DNA from: Patiria miniata
Taxonomy: Eukaryota > Echinodermata > Asteroidea > Valvatida > Asterinidae
DNA length: 64,000 nucleotides
NCBI RefSeq assembly: GCF_015706575.1
Contig: NW_024037054.1
Coordinates: 124,001-188,000, forward strand
Direction of reading: 5' to 3'
Made by a program: the position numbers and the translations under genes. The notes beneath the pieces were generated by a model. The model was given only the letters and a program-made list of their open reading frames with translations, was not told where the DNA came from and did not search any database. Positions 24,896 through 34,699 of this stretch are shown in pieces. Each line of letters opens with the position of its first letter. Position 1 is the first letter of the stretch.

Positions 24896-25027
24896 CACTC
24901 ACTATAACGGACTAACAGAGACATTGTTGAGCTGCTATCCCATCTTATTTTACCCGTCCATGAGCAATGACGGATTGGTTAAATGGATTTGACCAAATAC
25001 AATGTATTGGTAATTTTTATCCATCTT

Positions 25028-25528
25028 CAAGGGCAGGGGCGTCAATCGCTTGTCAAAAGTGGGAGGGGGGGACATACCTTGATCAGAAATAATGCAAGCG
25101 CGAAAAAAATCGGATTCTAGATGCTCATGTGGTGTGATCTGAGGCAATTTCTGACCACTTTAACCAATATTTTCTAAGCAAAAGATAATGATTTAAACAT
25201 CATTTTCGAGGTTGAAGTCATTGAATAAGCTATTATATTCTCAGCTAAAGGCGTGGGGTTCGGGGCCCGCTTAAGGGCCCCGAAAAAATCGGATTCTAGA
25301 TGCTCATGTGGTATGATCTGAGGCAATTTCTGATCACTTTAACCAATATTTTCTAAGCAAAAGATAATGATTTAAACATCATTTTCGAGGTTGAAGTCAT
25401 TGAATAAGCTATTATATTCTTAAGCTAAAGGCGTGGGGTTCGGGGCCTGAGTGGCCAAAAAGTGGGGGGGGGGGGGGACATGTCCCCCTGTCCCCCCCCC
25501 CCCCCGGATTGACGCCCATGTTCAAGGG
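25028..25528. mobile_element. Inverted-repeat element with GGGCGTCAATC ends and an internal duplication
   Basis: The left end has CAGGGGCGTCAATCGC. The right end has GGATTGACGCCCATG, its inverse, with CAAGGG flanking both. Just inside the right end are long G and C runs. The interior is a near-identical tandem duplication (next entry). Confidence 0.7.
25101..25450 (+). repeat. Tandem duplication of a 180-bp unit with a GGGGCCC hairpin
   Basis: Two copies start CGAAAAAAATCGGATTCTAG and differ at only a few positions. Between them is the palindrome GGGGCCCGCTTAAGGGCCCC (25262-25281). The same palindrome and following motif recur near 43134 and 43411. Confidence 0.9.
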
Positions 25529-25700
25529 TAACTCACGTTGAAGGCCAAGACAATCAATTACTCATTATTTTTGCTACAACTTCAGTGGCTATATTTTGTT
25601 AAAATGACCCCGTGTCGGGGTTCAAGACCGTGTAACATTCCTGCATGGGGAAATCACTGACTAGGTGCATTATAATAATTTGTTAAGTTGAACAAAGAAA

Positions 25701-25760
25701 TTGCCTGGAGCGGGTTTTGAACCAGGTTCCGGTGACGTACTGAGCCATCCAGCCAGGCCT
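25701..25760 (-). repeat. tRNA-like SINE fragment
   Basis: On the minus strand an A-box-like TGGCTGGATGGCTCAGT is followed after a short gap by a B-box-like GGTTCAAAACCC. The anticodon arm is missing, so this is a SINE-type remnant and not a working tRNA. Confidence 0.5.
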
Positions 25761-26744
25761 ATGTTGGCGGTTCTCCAATTTATCAATGTCTTTGTTAGTC
25801 AAGGGGCCTACATATTCCTTTTAGAAAAAAATGTGCTCTGTATTTTTGCTAAATGGTGTTCCGATAACATGCACATAATATACAATGTACATCAAATGCG
25901 CATGTAAAAAGTGTATTTGCCAGACCCTTTCCTGCTAGTGGAAGGTCTTAAACGTTAGGCGTCATTTTGGGCGAGAACTTAAATTCCCAACTAACTTTAC
26001 TTCGTGTACTAGTCATGGAGTTCTTATTCCTCCATGGTGTAGTAGAGTACAGTACAGTACAGTTCTTGCATGTTTAGCCAGGCCCGTAAAATCAGTTGGC
26101 AGGCAATATTAAGTTTCTTTTCAATGAGGTATTGAAAGAAAATCCATTGTTTTATGCCTGTTTTCCAAGCATGTAGAAAAAAGGCAGTATTTTGGTCTCC
26201 ATACTGCACGAGCAAACGCATTACAAAATAGTGCGACTCAGCATGACTCAGCACTTTTTAAAAGATGGCTCCCACGGCCGTCAAAGGCCAGATCTGCGAT
26301 GCTCCAATATTCACATTTGTTGATATTGGTCTATCTACATGTGCCATATTTAGTGCTGTTGTCATAAAATGCACAATAGGTTTGTTATGCCGACCACTAG
26401 ACAGCCGATTTGAGTGATGCAAAATTGCTAAAGCGAGCCCAATTTTCAAGACAGAAAGCTTATCTACCACTCCAATGTATTGCTTGTGGTCTCATGCAGT
26501 TTTTAATTACAAAGGAAGTGTGTATCTTAAGAATAAGTATCATTCGAACTCATTTCTGTCCCCAAATAGGGCAAAGAGACAGGATTGGGGGGGGGGTGTC
26601 CTCGATGCAATATACCCCCAGAGAACACGAATGCGGATAAATTTGGGACCAATATATTTTTTCTTGTGTACCCATCCTATCAAGATGGTAAAAAGTTGCA
26701 ACAGGTCACGCTGGGACCATTTTCGAGAGAGCAGTGGCCATGGG

Positions 26745-27005
26745 CGTCGCCAGGATTTTTTTCCGGGGGGGGGGGCAAAGCAAATTTTAACCCAAACTTT
26801 CTTAACTTTTTCAACATATACAATTTATGATTTTCCGACGACCGTGGGAGGGGAACACCCCCCCCCCCCCATCAAATTAACAGAAATATGGCTTCGCATC
26901 TCTTTTTCCTCCCCCCCCCCCTTTTTCATTTTCCGGGGGGGGGGGGGAGAAGCGCCCCCCCCCCCCTTGCCCCCCCCCCCCCGCCCTCGTGACGGGCATG
27001 GCAGT
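26745..27005. mobile_element. Poly-G/C-rich short inverted-repeat element
   Basis: Bounded by ATGGGCGTCGCCAGGAT and CCCTCGTGACGGGCATGG, with five G or C runs of ten or more inside. It resembles the 25028-25528 element in style. Reading frames through it are homopolymer artefacts. Confidence 0.5.
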
Positions 27006-27218
27006 GGCCCAAAATACCATTTTAGCCGTTTCTCAAAAAATAAGCCCCCAAAATAACAGGAAGGCAAAAGTACCGGCTGTGCAACTTAAGAGCACTATTT
27101 CAGATGTCCCAATGTAGGCCTATCCAACAACAGAAAATAATATTAAGTCTAATCATACAATAATTTTGCGATTAAACGGCCTTATCCCAGGGACTACTAG
27201 CCTTCGCAGTATCGATCA

Positions 27219-27365
27219 AATGGAGTTAAACAAGGCTGTGTCCTTGCACCAACGCTTTTCAGTGTTAGTTGGCATGCTTCTTGCTTTTCGTGACATCAAC
27301 ATCGGCGTTAAGATGAGATTCAGGACTGATGGAAGAAATTTCATTCGGATGTTTCAAGTAAGTCA
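27219..27365 (+). pseudogene. CR1/Jockey-type LINE reverse transcriptase remnant, block 1
   Basis: The translation begins NGVKQGCVLAPTLFSV, which is RT motif B. After a frameshift it continues LLAFRDINIGVKMRFRTDGR. The block is degenerate on the 5' side and is cut on the right by the inverted-repeat element starting at 27366. Blocks 2 and 3 downstream continue the same protein. Confidence 0.85.
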
Positions 27366-28405
27366 GTGACACCACGAAGTAGTGCGCACATACAAACCAG
27401 TAAAAACGAGCCATCGGAGAAAACGGCATCTAAAGTTGAACGCTTTCTAGAACAACACTTTCCTTCAAAACTGCAGAGTATTTTTCAGTTGGGTTTCTCG
27501 TTGTGGACACTAAGTCTTGATGTATTGAATTTATTAAATTTGCTGGGTTTTTTTACCCGTTTGTATATTAATTTAACAAGCAATAAGAGAAAAAGGGTGA
27601 GTGCACTAGTTCGTGAAACCAAAAAATCTGCAAAACTATGAATCTTTATTTTCACGAAGTAGTACGCTTCAATGTACATGTATTGTGTGTTGTTTTTATT
27701 AACTATTGCTCTGTTCACAGATTTCATAATATTTATTCCGTGTTCCCTTTTAGGATTGGATTGATAGACTTTCGAGTCATAGTGTTTAAGTTCACTTTTA
27801 TTAATCCTGGCCATCTTAATTTGGGTTTTGTTCTGTTCTTGTTCTGTCCTATTCTGTAACAACCTTGCCTTTTATCGTTGCTGCCTTTATTCATACATGT
27901 AGCTCCTTGCTTTTGTTTACACTTATTTGTATTGTTTCATGATTTCTTATACTTGTAATCTTGTCTCCTCTGGAGTTACATTGTCATATTCTCTGTATAT
28001 GTTTGTTGCAAATCTTGGCCGAATAAATAATAATAATAATAATAATAATTACAACACTACGTGGATGCTACTTCGTGAAAACGGAGGTCAGCGCGCGCGC
28101 TCATCACGTATCACAAAAGGAGAGTGCTATACTTGGTGAAAACGTTTTGCACGTTTAGCTGTGCGCGCCATGCAAATGGTAAATGGAACTTGAGTACTAC
28201 TTCGTGAAAACAAAAATTGTCACTTTCGCGCAAAAGTTGCCATGGATAATTAGCGTAATTATTAAAGTAAAAGCTCTTGAAGCTTTGAAATTTAATGCAA
28301 TGGTATAGGTCTTGATGAATAATGTTTAAAAATGTTTTTTTTTTTTTTTATTGAAAACCGAAAAAAATATGGTTTTACACGTGGAGTGCTACTTCGTGGT
28401 GTCAC
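27366..28405. mobile_element. 1,040-bp inverted-repeat element inserted in a LINE
   Basis: Terminal inverted repeats GTGACACCACGAAGTAG are exact over 17 bp at both ends. The core motif CACGAAGTAGT or its complement ACTACTTCGTG recurs inside near 27611, 27652, 28067 and 28200, so it is also subterminal. The middle (27640-28050) ends with a LINE- or SINE-like tail, GGCCGAATAAATAATAATAA, so the element itself seems to carry a nested retroelement tail. No transposase was identified. The 27366-27641 frame is unassigned. Confidence 0.8.
28021..28050 (+). repeat. (AAT)n tail
   Basis: GAATAAATAATAATAATAATAATAA, a simple tail typical of CR1/L2-like or SINE 3' ends. Confidence 0.8.
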
Positions 28406-28427
28406 CATTGGATATCATATCCTTCAT

Positions 28428-28615
28428 TCTGTGGACAATTTTAAATGATACTTGGGCAGCACCCTGTCAAGAGAGGTTCACACAGACGACGAAATCGCAC
28501 ACCGGATATCCAAAGCCAGCTCAGAGTTAGGAAGATTTCGTGATTCTGTGGAATAGGAGAGACATAATCTTGAAAACAAAGCTGTGTGTCTATCAAGCTG
28601 CAGTCCTATGACTTC
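28428..28615 (+). pseudogene. LINE reverse transcriptase remnant, block 2
   Basis: Continues block 1 after the inserted element: a stop codon, then YLGSTLSREVHTDDEIAHRI and, after a frameshift, RRDIILKTKLCVYQAAVL. This is the conserved region after the RT palm in CR1/Jockey-like LINEs. It is cut at about 28616 by another repeat. Confidence 0.88.
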
Positions 28616-28616
28616 T

Positions 28617-28830
28617 TAGGCCTTTCCACACTTGACAAATCTCGGTTGACGCGGGGTCGACACAGGGTTGAAACTTGCAGCGTCTCACACTTAGCAAAAT
28701 GTGCAACCCTGAGATTGATTTCAACCCTGGTTGATTTTCAACCCGGGTTGACTCTCTCGCCCTTTGCACGAAACAAGGGTGAAACGATTCGGGCCGGTTG
28801 AATGCGGGGTTGCAAAATCAAAAACTCACC
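28617..28830. mobile_element. Partial copy of the AGGCCTTTTCACAC element
   Basis: Starts TAGGCCTTTCCACACTTGAC. It carries the same vocabulary (GGGTTGAAA, TTTCAACCC, CGGGTTGA) as the full element at 39483-40482. The right boundary is uncertain. Confidence 0.55.
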
Positions 28831-29109
28831 CCTGGGTAGCCTTTATTTAGTCAAGTCCCACGCGCCTATACCCGGACCATCCGGACACGTTTGCACCCCG
28901 GATGCTGGCACGTAAAGCGGCGAAGCCGCGAGGGCCTTTACTATCTCGTAGAACTAATCATTTATTCACGTAATATAAATGAAGCAATATAAACCAATCA
29001 TCTAACGGTGGTTTGCGGTTACCAGCAACAGCACGCGCGCCATGGCGCGCGTACTGTCTGGCGCCAGACGACGGCTAATTTACGTTAGTAATTCTGCATT
29101 TCCATTGGT

Positions 29110-29345
29110 CAATTCACAACGGGTAATGCATTATGCATTACGCAACGCGCACACAAGCATTCATTTGCACACAAATACCGCGCCGTGGAAATAGTACTTT
29201 GGTTGCCAATGGTATAGTACTTTGGTTGCTACGGGTATAGTACTTTTGGCCGTGCACAGAAAGATAGCAAAATTAGAAAGTAACATGTGACTCGCTCTCG
29301 GCCAATCAAGACACAGAATCTGTGGGTGAGGTGTTATAATCTGAA
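29110..29345 (-). mobile_element. Dispersed repeat, inverted partner of 9030-9250
   Basis: Shares TGGTTGCTACGGGTA, CTTTTGGCCGTGCAC, TCTCGGCCAATCAAG and AGAATCTGTGGGTGAGGTGT in inverse order with 9030-9250. Confidence 0.8.
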
Positions 29346-29479
29346 TTACTACACCTCATAAATATTCATGATCAAATTGGAGCGCGTCATTGGCCGATTC
29401 TGTCGCGCGTCCGGGAAGTAAAAATGATACGCGCCCAGAATGACATCATCCCGGTGAGTATCCAGCTCACTGCCGTGCG

Positions 29480-29680
29480 GTAGGTTTTTTTCTGGTAGCA
29501 CAAAAAATTCCCTCTGGAACCCGCCTCGTAGACATTTATTCTATGACATGTAATCTTTATGGAACCAGTCTGTTGTTGAAATCCCTCGCGTCGGGAGGTA
29601 TAGTCAAGCTGACCTACACCTCGGGACCAGTAATTCCCACCACTTCCCCTCAAACCATGCTGTATCTGTATACATGTACT
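29480..29680. mobile_element. Short inverted-repeat element with TTACTGGTCCC module, copy 1
   Basis: Carries GTCAAGCTGACCTACACCTC and GGGACCAGTAATTCC, then ACCATGCTGTAT, as at 32977-33100. The adjacent TTCCCTCTGGAACCCGCCTC occurs inverted at 33307-33330. Confidence 0.6.
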
Positions 29681-30010
29681 AACAACAGGCAAAAGATCTG
29701 CTGGTTGTCAATACAAGCAACACAATATTGCCTTAAAGCAACCATGCAGCAGTGCAACATAAATGAGTAACTGGGAAAACATCATCGGAATAGCATGGCG
29801 AATATCAAGGTGCAACAAGCTTCGAAGCCCGCCTCATCAGGGAGGCTAGGCTGAAACGACAGCAACGAAAATCTCGTCAGCTAAATGCTTTCCCACGTGT
29901 CCATCCAACACCCACCCCCAGATCTCCACCCCAGATCTAGTGTGTCCACATAGTGACCGCAGCTTCCTGGCTAGAATTGGACTTATTAGCCATCAACGAA
30001 CACACAACAC
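29680..30010 (+). pseudogene. LINE C-terminal remnant with zinc-finger-like end, block 3
   Basis: Readable pieces in shifting frames are CLKATMQQCNINE, TSFEARLIREARLKRQQRKS and, after a frameshift, CPHSDRSFLARIGLISHQRT. The last is a C2H2-like end common in CR1/Jockey-type LINE proteins, here with the second cysteine replaced by serine. It follows blocks 1 and 2 in the expected order. Confidence 0.8.
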
Positions 30011-30079
30011 CAACTACATGTAGTATGGAGATGTTGGCCGTCATCTTCGAGATTCGAAGGACGAACTACATATAAATTC

Positions 30080-30655
30080 TACAGGCCTTCGCTCGTATCC
30101 CCCGCCCTGCAAACAGGACGCTGGGATACGCTGACGAGCTTCACAGAATCTTGTGAAGGAAGTGGCCTATGACCTATGTATGAAGCATCTGGCTGCAGCT
30201 AGCTGTTCAAGACCGCAGTTAGGCAATGTGCGCAAATGCTATCCGAAAACTTCCCATAGAAATGCACACGTTCCATACCGGATGTGATTTCTGTTGCATT
30301 GCGGACCATGTGGACACAATTTGAGCGTCGCATAATGCAATCCGACCGTTCGTAATTCGAAATGGAGCCTGAGCAAGTGACGGGAATTGTAAATTTACAA
30401 CACAGATAAGTTTTACAGAATTTCCTACATTATTACGCTTTTCAACGAAAAAAAAATATCTCAAAACTGGAATAAAAGAGTAATGAATCAGTCTTCAACG
30501 GCTGTTTCAAACCTTGCAGAGTCATGACCGTGATGACGCGCAGGTCACAGGTCACGCAAAATCCAACCAATTAGAGCGTGAATTCATCAGAGTATCCCAG
30601 CGTCCTGTTTGCAGGGCGGGGGGGGGGGGGGGGGGTACGAGCGAACTACAGGCCC
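30080..30655. mobile_element. Inverted-repeat element with 45-55 bp arms
   Basis: The left arm includes CCCGCCCTGCAAACAGGACG and CTGGGATAC. The right arm is its inverse with a 17-18 G run inserted. ACAGGCC lies at both outer ends. The interior is unrecognised. Confidence 0.8.
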
Positions 30656-30658
30656 TGT

Positions 30659-30785
30659 ATTCGCAACCTCGGTCCCAGGTAGTCGAGCAGAACGCTCCCA
30701 ACACTACCCGCTCTCTGCACCCTGGTATTGGATTATTTGCATATCCAACATTTTTGGTTACGTATGCAAATGAGGAATAGTCTGA
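30659..30785 (+). mobile_element. Truncated copy of the CAACCTCGTCCCCAG element
   Basis: Matches 31851-31975: CAACCTCGGTCCCAGG, GTCGAGCAG, ACCCTGGTATTGGAT and ACGTATGCAAATGAGGAA. No matching right end is found. Confidence 0.7.
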
Positions 30786-31529
30786 AATTATTCAGAATAA
30801 CATATCTGCCGTAAATATCAGTGTGAAATGGCCATGGTTTTCAAATGACTATAATTATGATTGTGTGCACTTTATCAATTAAAGATGTGCTTAGAGATTT
30901 AATATGCTTATTTAAGTATTTAAAGAGTTAATCATAAATTTCATTTTTTTGCAAATGTGATAAACGTAAATGACAGATATACATGTATATGTCGTATTTA
31001 AATTAATAAGAAAATTAATAGTATGTATTTAAATGTTCCTCGGTTATTTAATGGGCGCCCGCAGTATATACTACCCTAACATGTTTACTCGTTAGGAGTT
31101 AAAAAGAAGCCTTTTTCGATGTTAAAATCTGTTCTTAAGGGGGAAGACGGTTACAGTCAGGGATTTAAATTCATTTACATGTATCTGGGTCAGGCCAGCA
31201 GGTGAGAGATAATCAACTTTAATTCACAGCTTAATCCTCTTGGGCCCGAACCCTCCGAAACATTTTCCTTTGTAGGCCTATTAAACTTTGTATAGACTTA
31301 GAATGAACAAGTGGAATGTGCTGACCCACTATAAATTGGGTAGACATTCCCATGCCGAGTCTTCTGTTAGCCATACCACCACGGGCAGGCGGAACGCTGA
31401 CATCACTGAAGAACCAGCTCTTGTATATTCAAGTCAAGCTACCTGGAGTGGACCCTTTTGGGGCGTGGCCGTTTCTTCCACGCCTTGGCTCTTCACCGTA
31501 CTCAAGACTCAAGCTCTTCAACACAGTAT

Positions 31530-31714
31530 ACTATACAAATATTGAGTGGCGCGGCTCAGAGTGAAATGGGAGGAATATTATCGCAATGTAAAATCTGGAC
31601 TTTTCCATTTCACGAGGCGAAGCCGAGTGAACTGGAAAAGTCCAGATTTTACTGAGCGATAATATTCCTCCCATTTCACAATTTAAAGCCACTCAATATT
31701 TGTTTTATATAACT
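31530..31714. mobile_element. Palindromic MITE (GAGTGGC fold-back family), copy 2
   Basis: Nearly perfect arms around GAGGCGAAGCCGAGTG. The ATATTGAGTGGC and GCCACTCAATAT ends are inverted. Very similar to copy 3. Confidence 0.9.
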
Positions 31715-31850
31715 GATGGGAAATGTATTTCTCTCTTCCAAACCACCCCTTCACGAAAATGTTTGAACCCCACTCCGTAGCGCTGGCAATCTTTGGAACA
31801 ATACGCGCTACGCGCACTCGCTGAACGCGCACACCAGCATGCTTTGCACA

Positions 31851-32364
31851 CAACCTCGTCCCCAGGGTGTCGAGCAGTACGCGCCCACCACTACCTCCTC
31901 TCTCACCCTGGTATTGGATCATTTGCATGTGCAAGATTTTTGCACACGTATGCAAATGAGGAACAGTCTGGTGCCTGGATACGCGTTACACATTAGCGTT
32001 TGTTTTTGTATGCGGTGTCTGGGGTAAAAACAGAGTCAATTCGTAGCAGCGCGAGCACGGCGTGAGTTACGAAAACACGATTTTTGAAATCAAACTGCTA
32101 CGATCTTATCGAGACAACATGCAGTATCATATTTCATATTAATATGAGCAAATTGGAAAGGAAATTAGTATTTTCGAGAAGGCGTGGACGAATGATCGCG
32201 AAAACACGTACTGCACGTTGTGAATATATAGCACCAAGTACACGATAAAAATCCATTACTAGCCAATTGCGGTATCCAATCAGGATACAGGAAGAAAGTT
32301 TCCTATCCAGGGTTTACTATTGGAAACACGGTTGGAAATAAAATAAGCACTGGGGACGAGGTTG
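31851..32364. mobile_element. 514-bp element with exact 15-bp inverted ends and a 10-bp duplication
   Basis: The ends CAACCTCGTCCCCAG and CTGGGGACGAGGTTG are exact inverses. GCTTTGCACA flanks it directly on both sides (31841-31850 and 32365-32374). The host sequence is an older repeat; its uninterrupted form, GCATTTGCACACAAATACCGCG, occurs at 32763-32790. Confidence 0.85.
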
Positions 32365-32409
32365 GCTTTGCACAGCACCGCGTCCTGGAACGATCCTAAC
32401 TGTTCAATA

Positions 32410-32590
32410 GTATACAAATATTGAGTGGCTCAGCGTGGAATGGGAGGAATATTATCGCAAGGTAAAATCTGGACTTTTCTATTTCACGAGGCGAAGCCGA
32501 GTGAACTGGAAAAGTCCAGATTTTACCGAGCGATAATATTCCTCCCATTTCACAATTTAAAGCCACTCAATATTCGTTTTATATAACTGA
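32410..32590. mobile_element. Palindromic MITE (GAGTGGC fold-back family), copy 3
   Basis: Same structure as copy 2, with ATATTGAGTGGC at the left end and GCCACTCAATAT at the right. Confidence 0.9.
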
Positions 32591-32945
32591 CATATAGATC
32601 CTTGTCATTTGATATATTTGAACTTTTTTTCAATACAAAACTGGAGGAAAATGTATTTCTCTCTTCCAAACCACCCTTTCACGAAAATGTTTGAACCCAA
32701 CGCTGTAGCGCTGGCTCTTTGGAACAACACGCGCTACGCGCAACGCTGAACGCGCACACCAGCATGCATTTGCACACAAATACCGCGTCATGATCCTAAC
32801 TGTTGAATAGTATTTCCCATCCCCCATGGGCGGATAGTACTTTTTGAGCCGCGGCATGAATGGGAGCAATAACGAATGCCACGTGATGTGAGTTCCACCA
32901 ATCAAATGACAAGGATCTGTATGTCGGTTATATAATATTATACAA
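32578..32945. mobile_element. MITE with TATAACTGACATATAGATCC inverted ends
   Basis: The left end TATATAACTGACATATAGAT, then CCTTGTCATTTGAT, pairs with ATCAAATGACAAGGATCTGT, then ATGTCGGTTATATA, at the right. The interior holds the GCGCTACGCG/TTTGCACACAAATAC repeat also seen at 29140 and 31830. Confidence 0.8.
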
Positions 32946-32976
32946 ATACAACACGATTTGAGGGTGGGTTTTTGTA

Positions 32977-33100
32977 AATTACTGGTCCCGAAATGTAGGT
33001 CAGCTTGACTACCTCCCGACGCGAAGCGGAGGGCTGACCTACACCGAGGGACCAGTAATTCCAACTACTTCCCAGAAATAAACCATGCTGTATTTGTTTA
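32977..33100. mobile_element. Short palindromic element with TTACTGGTCCC module, copy 2
   Basis: TTACTGGTCCCG...TAGGTCAGC pairs with GCTGACCTACAC...GGGACCAGTAA around GACGCGAAGCGGAGG. A related copy lies at 29580-29660. Confidence 0.8.
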
Positions 33101-34247
33101 CTACATATACAGCTCATAAATATTTAGTAGCCTCACTGCCTTTTTGAGTGGCCTCACTGCCTTGTCGATAACGGCCTTCGTAGATTTTTGAATCTTTTTA
33201 AGTACAACTTCTACAAGATATTCAAGTTCTTCGTCAGTCAATGAAGTAGTCTGGTGCCAACACTCTTTAATGTGTCTTTACTGCAGTACAACAACAGACT
33301 ACATGTTCTACGAGGCGGGTTCCAGAGGGAACTTTTTTTTTTACTCTGCAGATTTCCACATACACCACAGTGCGACTATACTCATCTTTTGAGGAGTGCA
33401 CTCTATGGAAGCATAGAGCAAGGACCCAAGGAGTTCGTACTCCAAGACTTCAAAAGTAAAATGATGGTCGCCGCGCTCGAAAGCTACAATAGAAAGCACC
33501 TGGCGCCAGCTTGCTCAGTATCACTACGCTAATCTCGACACAATACAGATCCGCGCTCACTAATGCCAAAAAAAGGAGTTTGCATGGCTTCGTAGACAGT
33601 ACCATGGTAAATACGCATGCGCAGTTGTCATACATCGCTAAAAATGAATGATTTTGAAGTGTTTGTTCGGAGTTGGCTAATACTGGCTAACAATGTGGTC
33701 AACATCACTGAAACAATCATTTCATGAAGAACAAAATGCTCTGTACCTTTAGTGTGAAAACTTGTGAAATTTTCCAAAAAAACACATTTCATCAATGATA
33801 CATTGCCAATTAAAATGTCTGAAAATACATGAAAACTTATCTGAAAGAAATCCAATTTATCTCCAAATTACAGGGACAGATAACGCTTTTTAAGCACCAA
33901 CAACTGCACATTGCTAACTTGAGTTCATAACTCACATCTAACAACTGCGCAGTTGTAAAAACCTATCTTGTCGTAAAATATATTTTTCAAAAAAGAGCAG
34001 CGACGTGACATGACTTATTATGCAGCATATAGGGAGGTTGTTAGTTACCAACTAAAAAGGCGGCGACGATCATCGTGTTCAAAGGCCGCTGGCATTCACG
34101 CTTTGAATGGTCGAGGCTTGCGGTCACAGTGCTGTAGCTATAGACATTCCCGAGGGATTGGTATGTTATGGTCAAAATGTAAATCGCCCAAGAGTTCTGA
34201 CTCCTTGGGCCCTTGCTCTATGATGGAAGGAAGGAAGGAATTTTTGT

Positions 34248-34289
34248 ACTACCAGAAAAAACTACCGCACGGTAGTTTTTTCTGGTAGT
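34248..34289. repeat. Exact 42-bp palindrome
   Basis: ACTACCAGAAAAAACTACCG, then CACGG, then its mirror TAGTTTTTTCTGGTAGT. Half of the motif also occurs near 29480-29500. It may be the terminus pair of a MITE with its interior deleted. Confidence 0.85.
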
Positions 34290-34519
34290 GAAATCTTTAC
34301 GGAACCAGTCTGTTGTTGTAGTTCCCCTCCACTCCCGGCAGCAGTCAGAGTTCCTTTCCTACGACCAGGCATCAGCTGATCAGTAGACCACCTTAACCAG
34401 CCTCGACTCCATATGGGCGCGTGCGCGTTCCTTGCGCAAGGCATGATGGGAAACAAAATGGCGCAGCGAGATCTCGTACCCATGGAAACGAGGTAGCACC
34501 TTAACTCACTGCTTACGTA

Positions 34520-34690
34520 TGCTCCATATGGGATCTCTTCCTGGATTCAAATGACATTAATCAATCTTGGGAAGGATTCATGGACATTGTGATTGCTGTG
34601 GACATTGTGATTGCTGCTATTCGTGATGCTCTTCCCAGGAAATCAAGGAAGCGGAGAAATTGCCCCTGGGTCAGTGCCGACAAGCTTACA
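34520..34690 (+). pseudogene. Possible LINE fragment
   Basis: The frame reads LDSNDINQSWEGFMDIVIAV and then DALPRKSRKRRNCPWVSADK. This resembles the stretch between endonuclease and RT in CR1/Jockey-type LINEs. It contains a short exact duplication, TGGACATTGTGATTGCTG. Both ends are unclear. Confidence 0.45.
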
Positions 34691-34699
34691 GCATCACGT

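Larger units (their letters stand above)
23001..25020. other. Intergenic DNA, no gene seen
   Basis: Contains an ACATGT microsatellite (23540-23610) and GCCGGGCCGGGCCGGGC near 23693. A GGGGAGGAGAGG purine-rich tract lies near 24095-24145, and an ACCG/ACTG minisatellite ends the region. Confidence 0.6.

Noticed and set aside
26020..26470. Nearly continuous minus-strand frames as a host exon
   Set aside because: No recognisable domain, no clear splice signals and a stop between the two halves; too weak to call.
26475..27067. 193-residue plus-strand frame and a minus-strand partner, Gly/Pro-rich
   Set aside because: The bulk comes from poly-G/C runs in a short element; no domain recognised.
32630..33064. 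144-residue minus-strand frame
   Set aside because: Spans the ends of two MITEs, so the frame is a by-product of repeat sequence.
33110..33260. Minus-strand frame with LTDEELEYLVEVVLKKIQKS as a host exon
   Set aside because: Looks helical and protein-like, but short, without clear splice sites or a family match, and set among MITEs. It could be a relic of an element's gene; not called.
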